The translations under genes were made by a program, and so were the position numbers. The notes below the pieces were generated by a model. That model was not told the DNA's origin. It did no database searches and saw only the letters and a program-made list of their open reading frames with translations. Source: Leptolyngbyaceae cyanobacterium M33_DOE_097 (GTDB lineage Bacteria > Cyanobacteriota > Cyanobacteriia > Leptolyngbyales > Leptolyngbyaceae). From it: a stretch of 37,538 nt of DNA. The stretch's first letter is position 1; the number at the start of each line of letters is the position of its first letter. The DNA is taken from assembly GCA_015296075.1 (NCBI GenBank), contig DVDV01000380.1, positions 1 through 37,538 on the forward strand, written 5' to 3'. This document shows, in pieces, positions 15,401-23,755 of the stretch.

Positions 15401-15826
15401 TTACTGCTTGGTTCGACGAATAAAATATTGGGCGGTATTGACCATCGGTGAGCGATAAAGCAATAGCTCGTTTCCATTGGGCAACGCATAGATATGGTAC
15501 ACCGCTTCCACGGGGGTTAGCTGGCGATCGCGGGGAATGCCAGCATTCTCAGGAAAAAAACCACCCCGTTTGACGACGGTGTAACCATCCAAAATCGTTG
15601 CCGCATCGTTCACAATCTGTTGAATTTCTCCTGCGAAATTAGAGTCTGTTTTCAGATCAAGCAGACTACCCATTGAGAGAGTCGAGTCTCGTGCAGCCAG
15701 TGTGCGAATTTGGTTAATCAACAAGATTCCCTTGCGAACATGGGTTTGGGCCAGTGTAGCTTGGCTCATCAACAGGGTTAGGGCAACTGCCACGACGGCT
15801 TTCGTCAAACAACCGATGGAGTTCAT
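15401..15826 (-). CDS. Small secreted protein, function unknown
   Basis: From ATG 15826 the product has 141 residues with a clear signal peptide (MNSIGCLTKAVVAVALTLL, cleavage likely after LAQ near residue 27). A frame open to 15925 would place 33 polar residues before the signal, which is unlikely. The mature part has GILLINQIRTLAARDSTLSMGSLL, then DGYTVVKRGGFFPENAGIPRD and YHIYALPNGNELLLYRSP. I recognise no domain. It probably works in the periplasm or thylakoid lumen and shares a transcript with the DUF2470 gene. Confidence 0.75.
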   Translation of the reverse strand: MNSIGCLTKAVVAVALTLLMSQATLAQTHVRKGILLINQIRTLAARDSTLSMGSLLDLKTDSNFAGEIQQIVNDAATILDGYTVVKRGGFFPENAGIPRDRQLTPVEAVYHIYALPNGNELLLYRSPMVNTAQYFIRRTKQ

Positions 15827-16146
15827 GGTGTGTATCTCACTCAACGACTTTACAGTAAGCAACCAATAGTGAAGGTCTAAAGGGGGCGTATCTTTCAACG
15901 CTGTCTCAAGGTAAAAGGCACCCATAACCTTTTAACGGAAGGCTAGCGATTTATCTGGAATTCAACCACTCCCAAGGACTGCTACAAAACGTTAATACCG
16001 TGATGCTTAATGATTTCAATCATCTTGGCAGCCCTTTTGGATCAACTTTCTCGTATTGATGCAACTTGGATGACAAAAAGTTCCCCCAACCGGGGGATGT
16101 TGTCTTGCTAATCTTCGCAGACGGTAAAATGCGCCATACTACTTAG
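15827..16146. other. Intergenic region between divergent genes
   Basis: These 320 bases separate a minus-strand secreted protein from the plus-strand DUF1499 gene and should hold both promoters. CCCCCAACCGGGGG near 16083-16096 is a short GC-rich palindrome. No gene or known RNA is visible. Confidence 0.55.
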
Positions 16147-16701
16147 GTGTCCCACTTTTTCAAAAAACTCATGACTGGTACATGCTCCGTTTTGCTGCGG
16201 CAATGCTTTTTGTTTGTCTTAGTTGGGGCGATCGCCCTAGTGAGTTTTGCATCTCCTGTTTTTGCTCTATCCCCTTCTACATCGCCTATGATTGCTGCAA
16301 TTTTTCGCTTCTCGGGTAAGCGTCCAACCAATTTAGGGCTTCAGTCAAATGGTGGCTTGCTGGCCTGTCCCAACTCGCCCAACTGTGTGAGCAGCTATAG
16401 CACCGATACTGAGCATGCGATCGCGCCTTTGGCACCGACCGATTCGCTCGAAGCCACTTTTCAAAAGCTAAAAGCGTTACTAGAAACCAAGTCAAACGTT
16501 AAGCTGATCACTGCGACAGATGACTATCTGTATGCGGAGTTTACTAGCGCGTTGATGGGCTTTGTTGATGACGTTGAGTTTTACTTAGACCCAACTGCCG
16601 GAGTGATTCAAGTGCGATCGGCGTCGCGCTTAGGTGAGTCAGACCTGGGCGTTAACCGCAAGCGTATTGAAGCGATTCGCACAGAGTTGGCAAACGCTTA
16701 G
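16147..16701 (+). CDS. DUF1499 family protein with signal peptide or anchor
   Basis: The 184-residue protein has an N-terminal hydrophobic segment (about residues 20-40, ending near SPVFA) that is a signal peptide or anchor. The DUF1499 marks are GGLLACPNSPNCVSSYSTD, with two cysteines, and TATDDYLYAEFTSALMGFVDDVEFYLD. VIQVRSASRLGESDLGVNRKRIEAIR closes the domain. The family is found in bacteria and plastids and has no settled function. GTG 16147 gives the longest frame; ATG 16171 is an equally plausible start and leaves the signal peptide intact. Confidence 0.88.
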   Translation: MSHFFKKLMTGTCSVLLRQCFLFVLVGAIALVSFASPVFALSPSTSPMIAAIFRFSGKRPTNLGLQSNGGLLACPNSPNCVSSYSTDTEHAIAPLAPTDSLEATFQKLKALLETKSNVKLITATDDYLYAEFTSALMGFVDDVEFYLDPTAGVIQVRSASRLGESDLGVNRKRIEAIRTELANA

Positions 16702-17211
16702 GAACGAGAATTAAATAACTTCGATACTTTTTTGGACGGGCGCTAGCGCAGCCATGCCGAAGGCTATTGCCGAGGGCTATACGCCGTTTGCTCCCTTCGA
16801 CGGAAAAATATTCGATGTTATTTAATCCATGATCCTTAGCGTTCTCTTTACAGCAGAGTTTGAAATTCCCAAATTTGTGAGTAATGGGGCATGGATGAAT
16901 CTATGCTCCATTTGTTTTAGAAATGTTGCTTGATGATGAACCATCAAAAGCGCAAGCCTGTCTCGCTTCCGCGCATATCAATTCCTAGAAAGCTGTGCCT
17001 ACCTTACCCTCAATACTCACGTTGTTCCGTGATGAATTTGTAAACAAAAGTTGAAGAGATGGCGGAGTGAGGTGCGTCTGGGTCAATCTTACATACAGGC
17101 AACTACCATCGACTGGTAAGGGGGCTGACTTTGAGGGGCACCTAACTAGTTGACGCAAACGGTGAGTTGCTCGTGTGTCCCAGGTTTTGCAAGCTCGAAT
17201 GGTTGGATCCG
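16702..17211. other. Intergenic region containing a small repeat element
   Basis: These 510 bases contain a 117-bp inverted-repeat element (16710-16826) directly after the DUF1499 gene. The remainder up to the glycerophosphodiesterase gene has no supported frame. The open frame from 17167 to 17211 is the 5' extension of that gene and is not needed. Confidence 0.6.
16710..16826. repeat. MITE-like 117-bp element with imperfect terminal inverted repeats
   Basis: The left end reads ATTAAATAACTTCGATACTT. The reverse complement of the right end reads ATTAAATAACATCGAATATT, four differences in 20 positions. Between them are short GC-rich units such as GGCGCTAGCGCAGCC and GAAGGCTATTGCCGAGGGCTA, typical of dispersed cyanobacterial repeats. 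There is no coding capacity. It starts nine bases after the DUF1499 stop codon. Confidence 0.6.
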
Positions 17212-18138
17212 ATGATGAAACAAGTGGGGAAGAACCCCTTTGACGTGCAGGGGCATCGGGGCGCGCGGGGCCTTTATCCTGAACATTCCCTCGTAGGCTT
17301 TGAAGCAGCGATCGCTCTGGGTGTGACCAGTTTAGAACTCGATATTGGCATGTCAGCCGATGGGGTTTTGGTGGTCTGGCATGACCCCTTCATAAGCCCT
17401 GAGTTATGCCTGTGTGCTAATGGCAAGTCGATTACCGATATTCCCCGTTTGTGGTTGCGAGATTTACCCCTGGCAAAAATCCAGTCTTATGACTGCGGTT
17501 CGCTCAACCCTGACGTAAAGCGGTTTCCTCAGCAAAAAAAGTGTCCTGGAAGTCATATCCCCACCTTGCAAGAGGTGGTTGATCTGGCTGAGCCGCTTAA
17601 TCCTCAGATCCGCTATACCCTGGACATCAAGGTTAATCCGCTGCATCCGGCGCAGACATTTGAGCCAGAGCTATTAACCGAGAAAGTTGTGGATTTCGTG
17701 CAGCAGAACTCTTTAGAAGACCGAACGACGATTCAATCCTTTGACTGGCAAGTGTTAGAGCAAGTGAAAACGGTGTGTCCAGAGATTCAAACAGGAGCCG
17801 TGATTTTGCATTCTGCCACGATGAGTACGCTCATGCCCGATTGTTTGCCGTCGCCGTTTTTAGCCGGGTGGGATTTTCGAGAATTTGCTGGCAACATCGC
17901 CGCCTTATTGCAAATGACTCAGTTTGTGGATGTCTACTCTCCCAATTTTGAAACGTTACTGCCGGAATCCGATTACTTTTTACAACCTTGCTGGGTGTTT
18001 CAAGAAATGGGGTTGCAGGTGATTCCCTGGACTGTGAATACAACAGCGGATATGGAGCGGTTAATTGGGCTGGGTGTAGATGGATTGATTACGGATTTTC
18101 CCGATCGCGCGTTGCATCTACTAAAGCAGCGGCACTAA
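17212..18138 (+). CDS. Glycerophosphodiester phosphodiesterase
   Basis: A 308-residue enzyme that cleaves glycerophosphodiesters, the products of lipid deacylation, to glycerol-3-phosphate and an alcohol. The GDPD fold is shown by GHRGARGLYPEHS (catalytic His15-Arg16), the metal ligands in SLELDIGMSADG, and VVWHDPF. Later marks are YTLDIKVNP, TTIQSFDWQVL and the C-terminal VIPWTVNTTADMERLIGLGVDGLITDFPD. No signal peptide is seen from ATG 17212, so it is probably cytoplasmic. The frame extends to TTG 17167, but the added residues are not family-like. Confidence 0.92.
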   Translation: MMKQVGKNPFDVQGHRGARGLYPEHSLVGFEAAIALGVTSLELDIGMSADGVLVVWHDPFISPELCLCANGKSITDIPRLWLRDLPLAKIQSYDCGSLNPDVKRFPQQKKCPGSHIPTLQEVVDLAEPLNPQIRYTLDIKVNPLHPAQTFEPELLTEKVVDFVQQNSLEDRTTIQSFDWQVLEQVKTVCPEIQTGAVILHSATMSTLMPDCLPSPFLAGWDFREFAGNIAALLQMTQFVDVYSPNFETLLPESDYFLQPCWVFQEMGLQVIPWTVNTTADMERLIGLGVDGLITDFPDRALHLLKQRH

Positions 18139-18230
18139 CGGGCGATCGCAAAGGCATTCGTCTTTTCGTCTCTGCATTACCATTGAGATAGAATCAGCGC
18201 CATCTGGGTTTGGGCTTGCTAAAATTTGTC

Positions 18231-20477
18231 ATGCAAAACCTTTCTGCCACAATCTACTGCCCAAATCCTGACTGTCAGGTTGCAAATTCTGAGTTGCATT
18301 CGACGTGCCAAAAATGTGGCACTCGATTGCCAAAAGTTTATTTGTGGGCTGTTTGGGATGGGCTAGAAGCTGGAAAACCAGGGGATTTATTAGCGGGTCG
18401 CTATTGTTTCAAGTCCAATCAAATTGTGCTTGATACGCAACCGGGGCTTGTGCCAGAAGCCACTGAAAACCTGCCTCCTAAAGCTGAAACCTATTTGCGC
18501 CTGTCGCCCCATCAACTGCATTTGCCTCAGGTGTATGCCATTCTCAAGCAGTCTCACCCACGCATTCCTGGAGATGTGCTGCTGCTAGATGCTGCTCACC
18601 TGATCCGCGAGACAGAGTCTGGGCTGCAACTGCTCCCGATGTTGCAGTCAAGTTGGGAGTCTGCTTCAGAGTTGCGCCAGCTCAACTGGCTCTGGCAGAT
18701 GGCGAGTTTATGGCAGCCGTTAAACGTTGAGGGAGTGGCTGCGAGTTTGCTGAGTCCTGACGTGTTGCGGGTTGACGGCTCGCTGGTTCGCCTGGTGGAG
18801 TTACGCAGCGATCGCACCCCACCAACCTTAAGCAAGCTAGGTCAACTGTGGAGAAGCTGGGTGCCAACGGCTCAACCCGCCATTCGTGAGTTTTTAGACG
18901 AGTTGTGTCAGCAGATCATCGCTGGCAGCATTTACAGCAGTGAACAACTGGCAAGCCTGTTAGATCGGGGACTGGAGATTGCTGGAAAGCCACAGATTCG
19001 CCAAGTGACCATCGCCACCGGGAGCGATCGCGGCCCCAGTCGTCCTAGTAATGAAGACGCCTGTTACCCCCCTAGTGGTACGGCAAAGGTCGTTGATGCG
19101 CGTGAAATGCCGCTTGTGATTGTTTGTGATGGCATTGGTGGGCATGCAGGCGGTGAGGTCGCGTCGAATTTGGCGATCGCCACCTTGCAGCAACATCTGG
19201 AGCCGCTGCTCACAGGCCAAACGATTTTAGAACCAGCTCATGTGATGGCTGAGCTAGAGCATGCTGCTTTGGCCACGAACGATGTGATTAGTCAGCGCAA
19301 CGATAATGAGCTGCGGCAAGAGCGCCAACGAATGGGCACTACGCTGGTGATGGCCCTTGCCACCGATTACGAGCTATATCTGACGCACGTGGGTGATAGT
19401 CGCGCTTATCGCATTACTCTCAGTGGTTGCCAGCAAGTCACAGTAGATGATGATCTGGCCTCGCGAGAAGTTCGTTTGGGCTACGCGACCTACCGTGAAG
19501 CGCTGCGGCACCCAGGCTCTGGGGCATTAGTGCAAGCCCTGGGAATGGCTAGCTCCACCTTGCTACACCCTTCGGTACAGCGCTTTATGGTCGATGATGA
19601 TTGTTTGTTCTTGCTTTGCTCAGATGGGTTGAGTGATAACAATCGAGTCGAGCAAAGTTGGCAAGTTGAGTTGCTGCCTGTCTTGCAGGGAAAGGTCGAT
19701 TTAGCCACAGCGGTGAGTCGCCTGGTCGCGATCGCCAATACTCAAAATGGGCATGATAACGTCACAGTTGGGTTGGTGCATTGTCGTGTTACCGCTGCTA
19801 GCTTACCTGCCCCGTTGAGCCGTGAGTTAGCTTTGCCCGACCCGGCGAATACGCGACAAGAGGCTGGTTTTTCATCTCCCACCGCCCCAACAAAACTCTT
19901 GCGACCTCGGCGACGAGTGAGGGTGTTACCAGCCTTGTTGGGGTTGCTGACGCTGGGGGGGGTGAGTGGTGTTGCGGCTTACTTTCTCCTTGCGGGGCAG
20001 CGAGAGGTTGCAGAGACGCCAACTCCTTCTCCGCTTGTTTCGGCCTCCCCCTCCCCCTCCGTCACGCCATCAGCGTCTCTAGCCCCGGCAAATCTGCCTC
20101 AGTCGTTGTTGCAAGTGACTCCTACCAGTGTGAGCAACCAGGAGGCGACACTTACATTGCCGATCGCCAGTCCTTTAGCCGACAATAAGACACGTTCGGT
20201 GCGAATTCCGGCTGGCAGCATCCTTAAAGTGGTGCGTCAAACGGAGTCAAGAGACGGGGTGCTTTATACCCTCAAACTCTGTTGGGTTACACCAGAGTCT
20301 TCAGCGCGACAAGGAGTCGGGCAAACGGGGGATGAAGTGACAACTGACCCAGCGGCGATCGCGGCGGTTGTTTCATCCATCGCTCCCAGTAACCTTTCGC
20401 CAGAGCAACTTGCGGCTGCGCAGCAGTATTGCTCGCCTTTACCCACTGAGTCATCACCATCTACCCAGCCGAACTAA
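18231..20477 (+). CDS. PP2C-type protein phosphatase with zinc ribbon, kinase-like N-terminal region and membrane anchor
   Basis: From ATG 18231 the product has 748 residues. A zinc ribbon (YCPNPDC ... CQKCGTRLP) lies at about 8-33. Residues about 45-255 resemble a worn-out protein kinase fold: GRYCF near a glycine loop position, and VEGVAASLLSPDVLRVDGSLVRLVEL where a kinase has its catalytic and DFG loops, without the needed Asp residues. The PP2C domain (about 262-523) has metal ligands Asp276 in RPSNEDA and Asp300 in CDGIGGHAGG, then THVGDSRAYR, LLCSDGLSDN and GHDNVTVGL. A membrane helix (about 566-590), a Pro/Ser linker and a C-terminal globular part outside the cytoplasm follow. It dephosphorylates Ser/Thr, and probably works with the CHAT-FHA gene downstream. 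Confidence 0.9.
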   Translation: MQNLSATIYCPNPDCQVANSELHSTCQKCGTRLPKVYLWAVWDGLEAGKPGDLLAGRYCFKSNQIVLDTQPGLVPEATENLPPKAETYLRLSPHQLHLPQVYAILKQSHPRIPGDVLLLDAAHLIRETESGLQLLPMLQSSWESASELRQLNWLWQMASLWQPLNVEGVAASLLSPDVLRVDGSLVRLVELRSDRTPPTLSKLGQLWRSWVPTAQPAIREFLDELCQQIIAGSIYSSEQLASLLDRGLEIAGKPQIRQVTIATGSDRGPSRPSNEDACYPPSGTAKVVDAREMPLVIVCDGIGGHAGGEVASNLAIATLQQHLEPLLTGQTILEPAHVMAELEHAALATNDVISQRNDNELRQERQRMGTTLVMALATDYELYLTHVGDSRAYRITLSGCQQVTVDDDLASREVRLGYATYREALRHPGSGALVQALGMASSTLLHPSVQRFMVDDDCLFLLCSDGLSDNNRVEQSWQVELLPVLQGKVDLATAVSRLVAIANTQNGHDNVTVGLVHCRVTAASLPAPLSRELALPDPANTRQEAGFSSPTAPTKLLRPRRRVRVLPALLGLLTLGGVSGVAAYFLLAGQREVAETPTPSPLVSASPSPSVTPSASLAPANLPQSLLQVTPTSVSNQEATLTLPIASPLADNKTRSVRIPAGSILKVVRQTESRDGVLYTLKLCWVTPESSARQGVGQTGDEVTTDPAAIAAVVSSIAPSNLSPEQLAAAQQYCSPLPTESSPSTQPN

Positions 20478-20875
20478 CCGAAAGAGATGACGTTTTCCTG
20501 TTTCAGGATCTAGACTGAGAGACAAAATCGACAGCCCTCTCGCCTGCCCTCAACGTTTAGATGTTTTATGTCAGTTTTTTATGAAGATCCGTAGAACGAG
20601 ATCCCTTCTAGCCCCCCTAAAAGGGAGAATCGCTCTTGTTCCTCCTTTTTCAGGGAGGCAGGGGGAGCAGCGGTAATATGCACTTCATACAGAATTGGTA
20701 TTTGCTTTCTCAGTTCTTATGCTTGTTGGATCCGTAGGTAACCCAATTAATGGTCATCAGTGTGGTCGAGGGGTGTAACCCCTGATAGTAAGGAATTTTC
20801 TTCCTGCCAGTCGTCACCTATGCTTAATTGCGCGCAGTTACTTACAATGTTGTTTCGTGCTTTGGCTGTCCAGGA
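20478..20875. other. Intergenic region between the PP2C and CHAT-FHA genes
   Basis: These 398 bases carry hairpins rather than genes: a repeat at 20611-20674, and AGGGG-TGTAA-CCCCT at 20769-20783. They may end the PP2C transcript, so the next gene likely has its own promoter. The open frame from TTG 20828 is an unneeded extension of the CHAT-FHA gene. Confidence 0.55.
20611..20674. repeat. Hairpin-forming C-rich/G-rich repeat
   Basis: GCCCCCCTAAAAGGGAGAAT and CCTCCTTTTTCAGGGAGG (20641-20658, a CCTCC/GGAGG stem) followed by GGGGGAGC are typical of dispersed cyanobacterial hairpin repeats. It may act as a terminator after the PP2C gene. Confidence 0.45.
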
Positions 20876-22540
20876 ATGCCCTCAGAAATTCCTTGTTTGA
20901 GTGTCTCTATTGCCCCTTTACAAACGATTGGGCACTATATCGTTCATGTCACAAAAGCGCCGTTTCCAGGTGGGTTTGTTGTGCGAGAAACGCACTGGGT
21001 AGAAACCTTAACAAAGCGCTGGCATTCGTGGCAAGAAATGTTCTCGACGCGTGCGCTCCCCAGTGTGCCCCAAGTGTCGCAGTTACAACCGCTGCCGCTA
21101 AAACCTCTGCCTGAAGAAGCGCCAATGCCTAACCAGGCGATCGGCTATGCAGGTCGCTTGATGCAAGACATGGGGATTAGCCTGTGGCAGTGGCTATTTG
21201 ATGGCGAAATTCAAGTTAGTTTTAACCACAGCCAGGGCATTGCTTTTGGTCAGCGGAAGCCGCTGCGCTTGCGGTTGGAACTGCGTGACCCGGATATGAT
21301 CGCGCTCCCCTGGGAAATTATGCAGGATGGAGCGGGGAAGCAAGCGATTTCACTGCGCCGCCAGGTTTTATTTAGCCGCACGACCAGTGATGTTCATTCT
21401 TTGCCTAATCTCCGCACGGATCATGCCCTCAAAATTCTGTTAGTGCTGGGGCATGAAGCCGAATCGAGTGTGGACAGTTCAGAAGGTTACAGTCTGTCGC
21501 GATCGCTCAAGTTACAGCAAGAAGCCGATGCTCTGGCAAATGTTTTGAGAACAGCCGCTAGCAGCGACGGTTTGACCATGAATATCTGTCAGGTTGACAC
21601 GCTGGTGCAGCCGTCTCCGGCGGAGTTGATTGAGCGGCTAGAAACCAACGCCTATAACGTGCTGTTTTATGCCGGACATGGTGAGCCTGCCCCTGATGGC
21701 GGTATGTTGTTTTTGCGATCGGATATGACGCTGAATGGCACTGAGTTGGCTCAGGTGTTAACTCGCTGTCAGGTCAAGTTGGCAGTCTTCAACGCGTGTT
21801 GGGGTGCCCAACCCGATCACTACGGCGACTCGGTTCATCCCGCAAAAATTCCAGAGGCGAAGCAGTCCCGCGCGATTCCCCGCAGTAGCTTGGCGGAAGT
21901 GTTGCTGCATCATGGGGTGCCAGCCGTTTTGGGGATGCGCGACAGCATTACGGATGAAGAAGCGTTGAGCTTTATTCAAGTGTTTGCGAAGGCTTTGGCA
22001 GAGCGGTTGCCGATCGATGAAGCGGTTGCTGTGGCACGTCAGCACTTGCTCACCCTGTATCGCTTTAATCAGCAAGCCTGGACTTTGCCAGTGCTGTACA
22101 TGCACCCTGAGTTTGATGGCGAACTGTTGAAGCCGATTGAGAGTAGCCCGACTCAGTTACCGGGTCTCACAACGCGAATTGGACATGCTCCTTTAGCGTC
22201 GTTGCGATCGCTCTCAACGGCAAAGGTTTGGCAAATTCGAGACGGTATGATGCGGGTTGGCCGCGACAAATCCGAGAATGACCTGGTTCTGCGCGATGAT
22301 CAGGCTGGTGCCTCGCGAAAACATGCGGTGATCTTTTGTCGTCAGGTCAATCGGCACGGGGCAAGTGCGACGGAGTATTATCTGGAAGATTTTTCGCGGT
22401 ATGGCACCTGGATTAACGGAGCCGAAGGGTGGCAAAAAGTTCACCGTGACGAGGTTTGTCTCCACTCTGGCTATCAGATCAAATTTGGCAGCCGAGAAAA
22501 TGAGGCTCTGGAGTTTGTCATCCACTCGAATGAGGGTTAG
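20876..22540 (+). CDS. CHAT-domain (caspase-like) protein with C-terminal FHA domain
   Basis: From ATG 20876 the product has 554 residues. The CHAT domain (about 180-400) has the caspase-type dyad His268 in FYAGHGEPAPDGG and Cys308 in AVFNACWGAQPD, so it is probably an active cysteine peptidase. The FHA domain (about 440-550) shows MMRVGRDKSENDLVL (Arg463), SRKHAVIF and YGTWINGAE, the residues that bind phosphothreonine. The N-terminal 170 residues, with GGFVVRETHWVE, are seen in other cyanobacterial CHAT proteins. There is no membrane helix. Alternative TTG start at 20828. A protease that reads phosphothreonine next to a PP2C phosphatase suggests that phosphorylation controls recruitment or activity. 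Confidence 0.9.
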   Translation: MPSEIPCLSVSIAPLQTIGHYIVHVTKAPFPGGFVVRETHWVETLTKRWHSWQEMFSTRALPSVPQVSQLQPLPLKPLPEEAPMPNQAIGYAGRLMQDMGISLWQWLFDGEIQVSFNHSQGIAFGQRKPLRLRLELRDPDMIALPWEIMQDGAGKQAISLRRQVLFSRTTSDVHSLPNLRTDHALKILLVLGHEAESSVDSSEGYSLSRSLKLQQEADALANVLRTAASSDGLTMNICQVDTLVQPSPAELIERLETNAYNVLFYAGHGEPAPDGGMLFLRSDMTLNGTELAQVLTRCQVKLAVFNACWGAQPDHYGDSVHPAKIPEAKQSRAIPRSSLAEVLLHHGVPAVLGMRDSITDEEALSFIQVFAKALAERLPIDEAVAVARQHLLTLYRFNQQAWTLPVLYMHPEFDGELLKPIESSPTQLPGLTTRIGHAPLASLRSLSTAKVWQIRDGMMRVGRDKSENDLVLRDDQAGASRKHAVIFCRQVNRHGASATEYYLEDFSRYGTWINGAEGWQKVHRDEVCLHSGYQIKFGSRENEALEFVIHSNEG

Positions 22541-22672
22541 ACGGCTTTGCTGATCGGGTATATGAATTTTGTAAGGGCGTTTTGCAAAATGTTCCTAGCG
22601 TGGGGATGCTGATCCAAAAATCATATCTACACTCAGCAGCGCCAGATAGACCATTCCTCCTTAGTAGAAAGT

Positions 22673-22690
22673 CAGGTTTTCAGGAACCTG
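22673..22690. terminator. Small hairpin between convergent genes
   Basis: CAGGTT (22673-22678) and AACCTG (22685-22690) form a 6-bp stem around a six-base loop between the 3' ends of the CHAT-FHA and cytochrome b6-like genes. There is no clear T-run. Confidence 0.3.
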
Positions 22691-22764
22691 GCCCTACCAT
22701 TGGAAAAATTGCCAATCCTTAACCTGAGCGGATGCAACCGTAACAGAGCATTGCAGGTTGTTTC

Positions 22765-23412
22765 TTAAGCTGCTGCGTTAGAGTCGGTTAGCGCCTCTGG
22801 GGACAGATCTGCCGCATCAACGACTTTTAACTCGCGCTCTTGAAAGAGAAGACCCACGAGATGGATCACAGACAGGCTGACTGCCGCAACGGACAACACG
22901 TAGCTGTGCAAGGTGTAGAGGTGGGAGACTGTAACCGTACTAATCGAGTCGCCACCTGTTAGGATCTGGCGCAGGTAGCTGCCGATCAGGGGAATCGCCT
23001 CAATCGTGCCCAACTCAAGACGAAAACGCCAGAAACCAAGCTGCGACCAATTGAGAATCATCGCCGTCCAATCGAGGCCGATCGCCACCAAAATCAGAAA
23101 AATGCCACTAATCCAGGCGGTGAGCCAGGTAAGGCGAAATCGCTCACTCAAAAACATGACGACCATCTGAATCAACGCAACAATAATCAGCAAATTGCCA
23201 GCGAGATTGTGAATGGTGCGAATCAACCAACCGTAGGAAACTTGAGTTGTAAGCGTTTTGACCGATTCGTAAGCACCACCAGCTGTGGGCTGATAGTAAA
23301 ACGCTAACAATACCCCAGTCAGCGCCGCCATCAAGGTCAGGGTTAAAGCGACAACGGCCAAAAGGGTTGAAGTTCGTCTCAGAGCATAAATGAAACGTTG
23401 CATGGCAACCAC
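22765..23412 (-). CDS. Cytochrome b6-like membrane protein (divergent PetB paralogue)
   Basis: The 215-residue protein aligns without gaps in its core to cytochrome b6: AFYYQPT, GWLIRTIHNLAGNLL, LTWLTAW, NWSQLGFW, EAIPLIGSYLRQIL and YTLHSYVL. Four membrane helices are present. Of the four heme-ligating histidines, His68, His169 and His184 are kept (b6 positions 86, 187 and 202), but the one at b6 position 100 is Gln82. The cysteine that holds heme cn in b6 (Cys35) is Leu25. So one b heme is likely kept, the other weakened or lost, and heme cn is not covalently held. No petD or Rieske gene is adjacent. This is not the normal b6f subunit; its role is unknown, perhaps electron transfer in the membrane. 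Confidence 0.88.
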   Translation of the reverse strand: MVAMQRFIYALRRTSTLLAVVALTLTLMAALTGVLLAFYYQPTAGGAYESVKTLTTQVSYGWLIRTIHNLAGNLLIIVALIQMVVMFLSERFRLTWLTAWISGIFLILVAIGLDWTAMILNWSQLGFWRFRLELGTIEAIPLIGSYLRQILTGGDSISTVTVSHLYTLHSYVLSVAAVSLSVIHLVGLLFQERELKVVDAADLSPEALTDSNAAA

Positions 23413-23755
23413 TGCTCCAATATATGTGGATTTATTAAAGGATTGTAACGAAAGTTATTAAAAAAGTCTCTAACAATCAGTTGAGAATATGTAACTAACT
23501 GCGGTAAATCGATAGATTTTTAGTAAATTGTTTGGATGAAGCTTATAGCGAGCGATCGCAGTTGTAATTTGGATTCTTTAAAGAAATAACTGAATCTCTT
23601 TTCTAGACAGGAAATTGTCTTTTCCGATGCCTGACTAATACATTTACCGATGCCGATACTTGAAATTTTGGGTATTTGTATCAATTCACACCGTTGCTGG
23701 TAGGTGTGCCCTGAAAATAGAAGTTAATTGCTCATCCTTCGTCAAAAAAGCGGAT
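23413..23755. other. Intergenic region between divergent genes
   Basis: These 343 AT-rich bases separate the cytochrome b6-like gene (-) from the cyclotransferase-like gene (+) and should contain both promoters. One HIP1 octamer is present. No RNA gene or operator is recognised. Confidence 0.55.
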
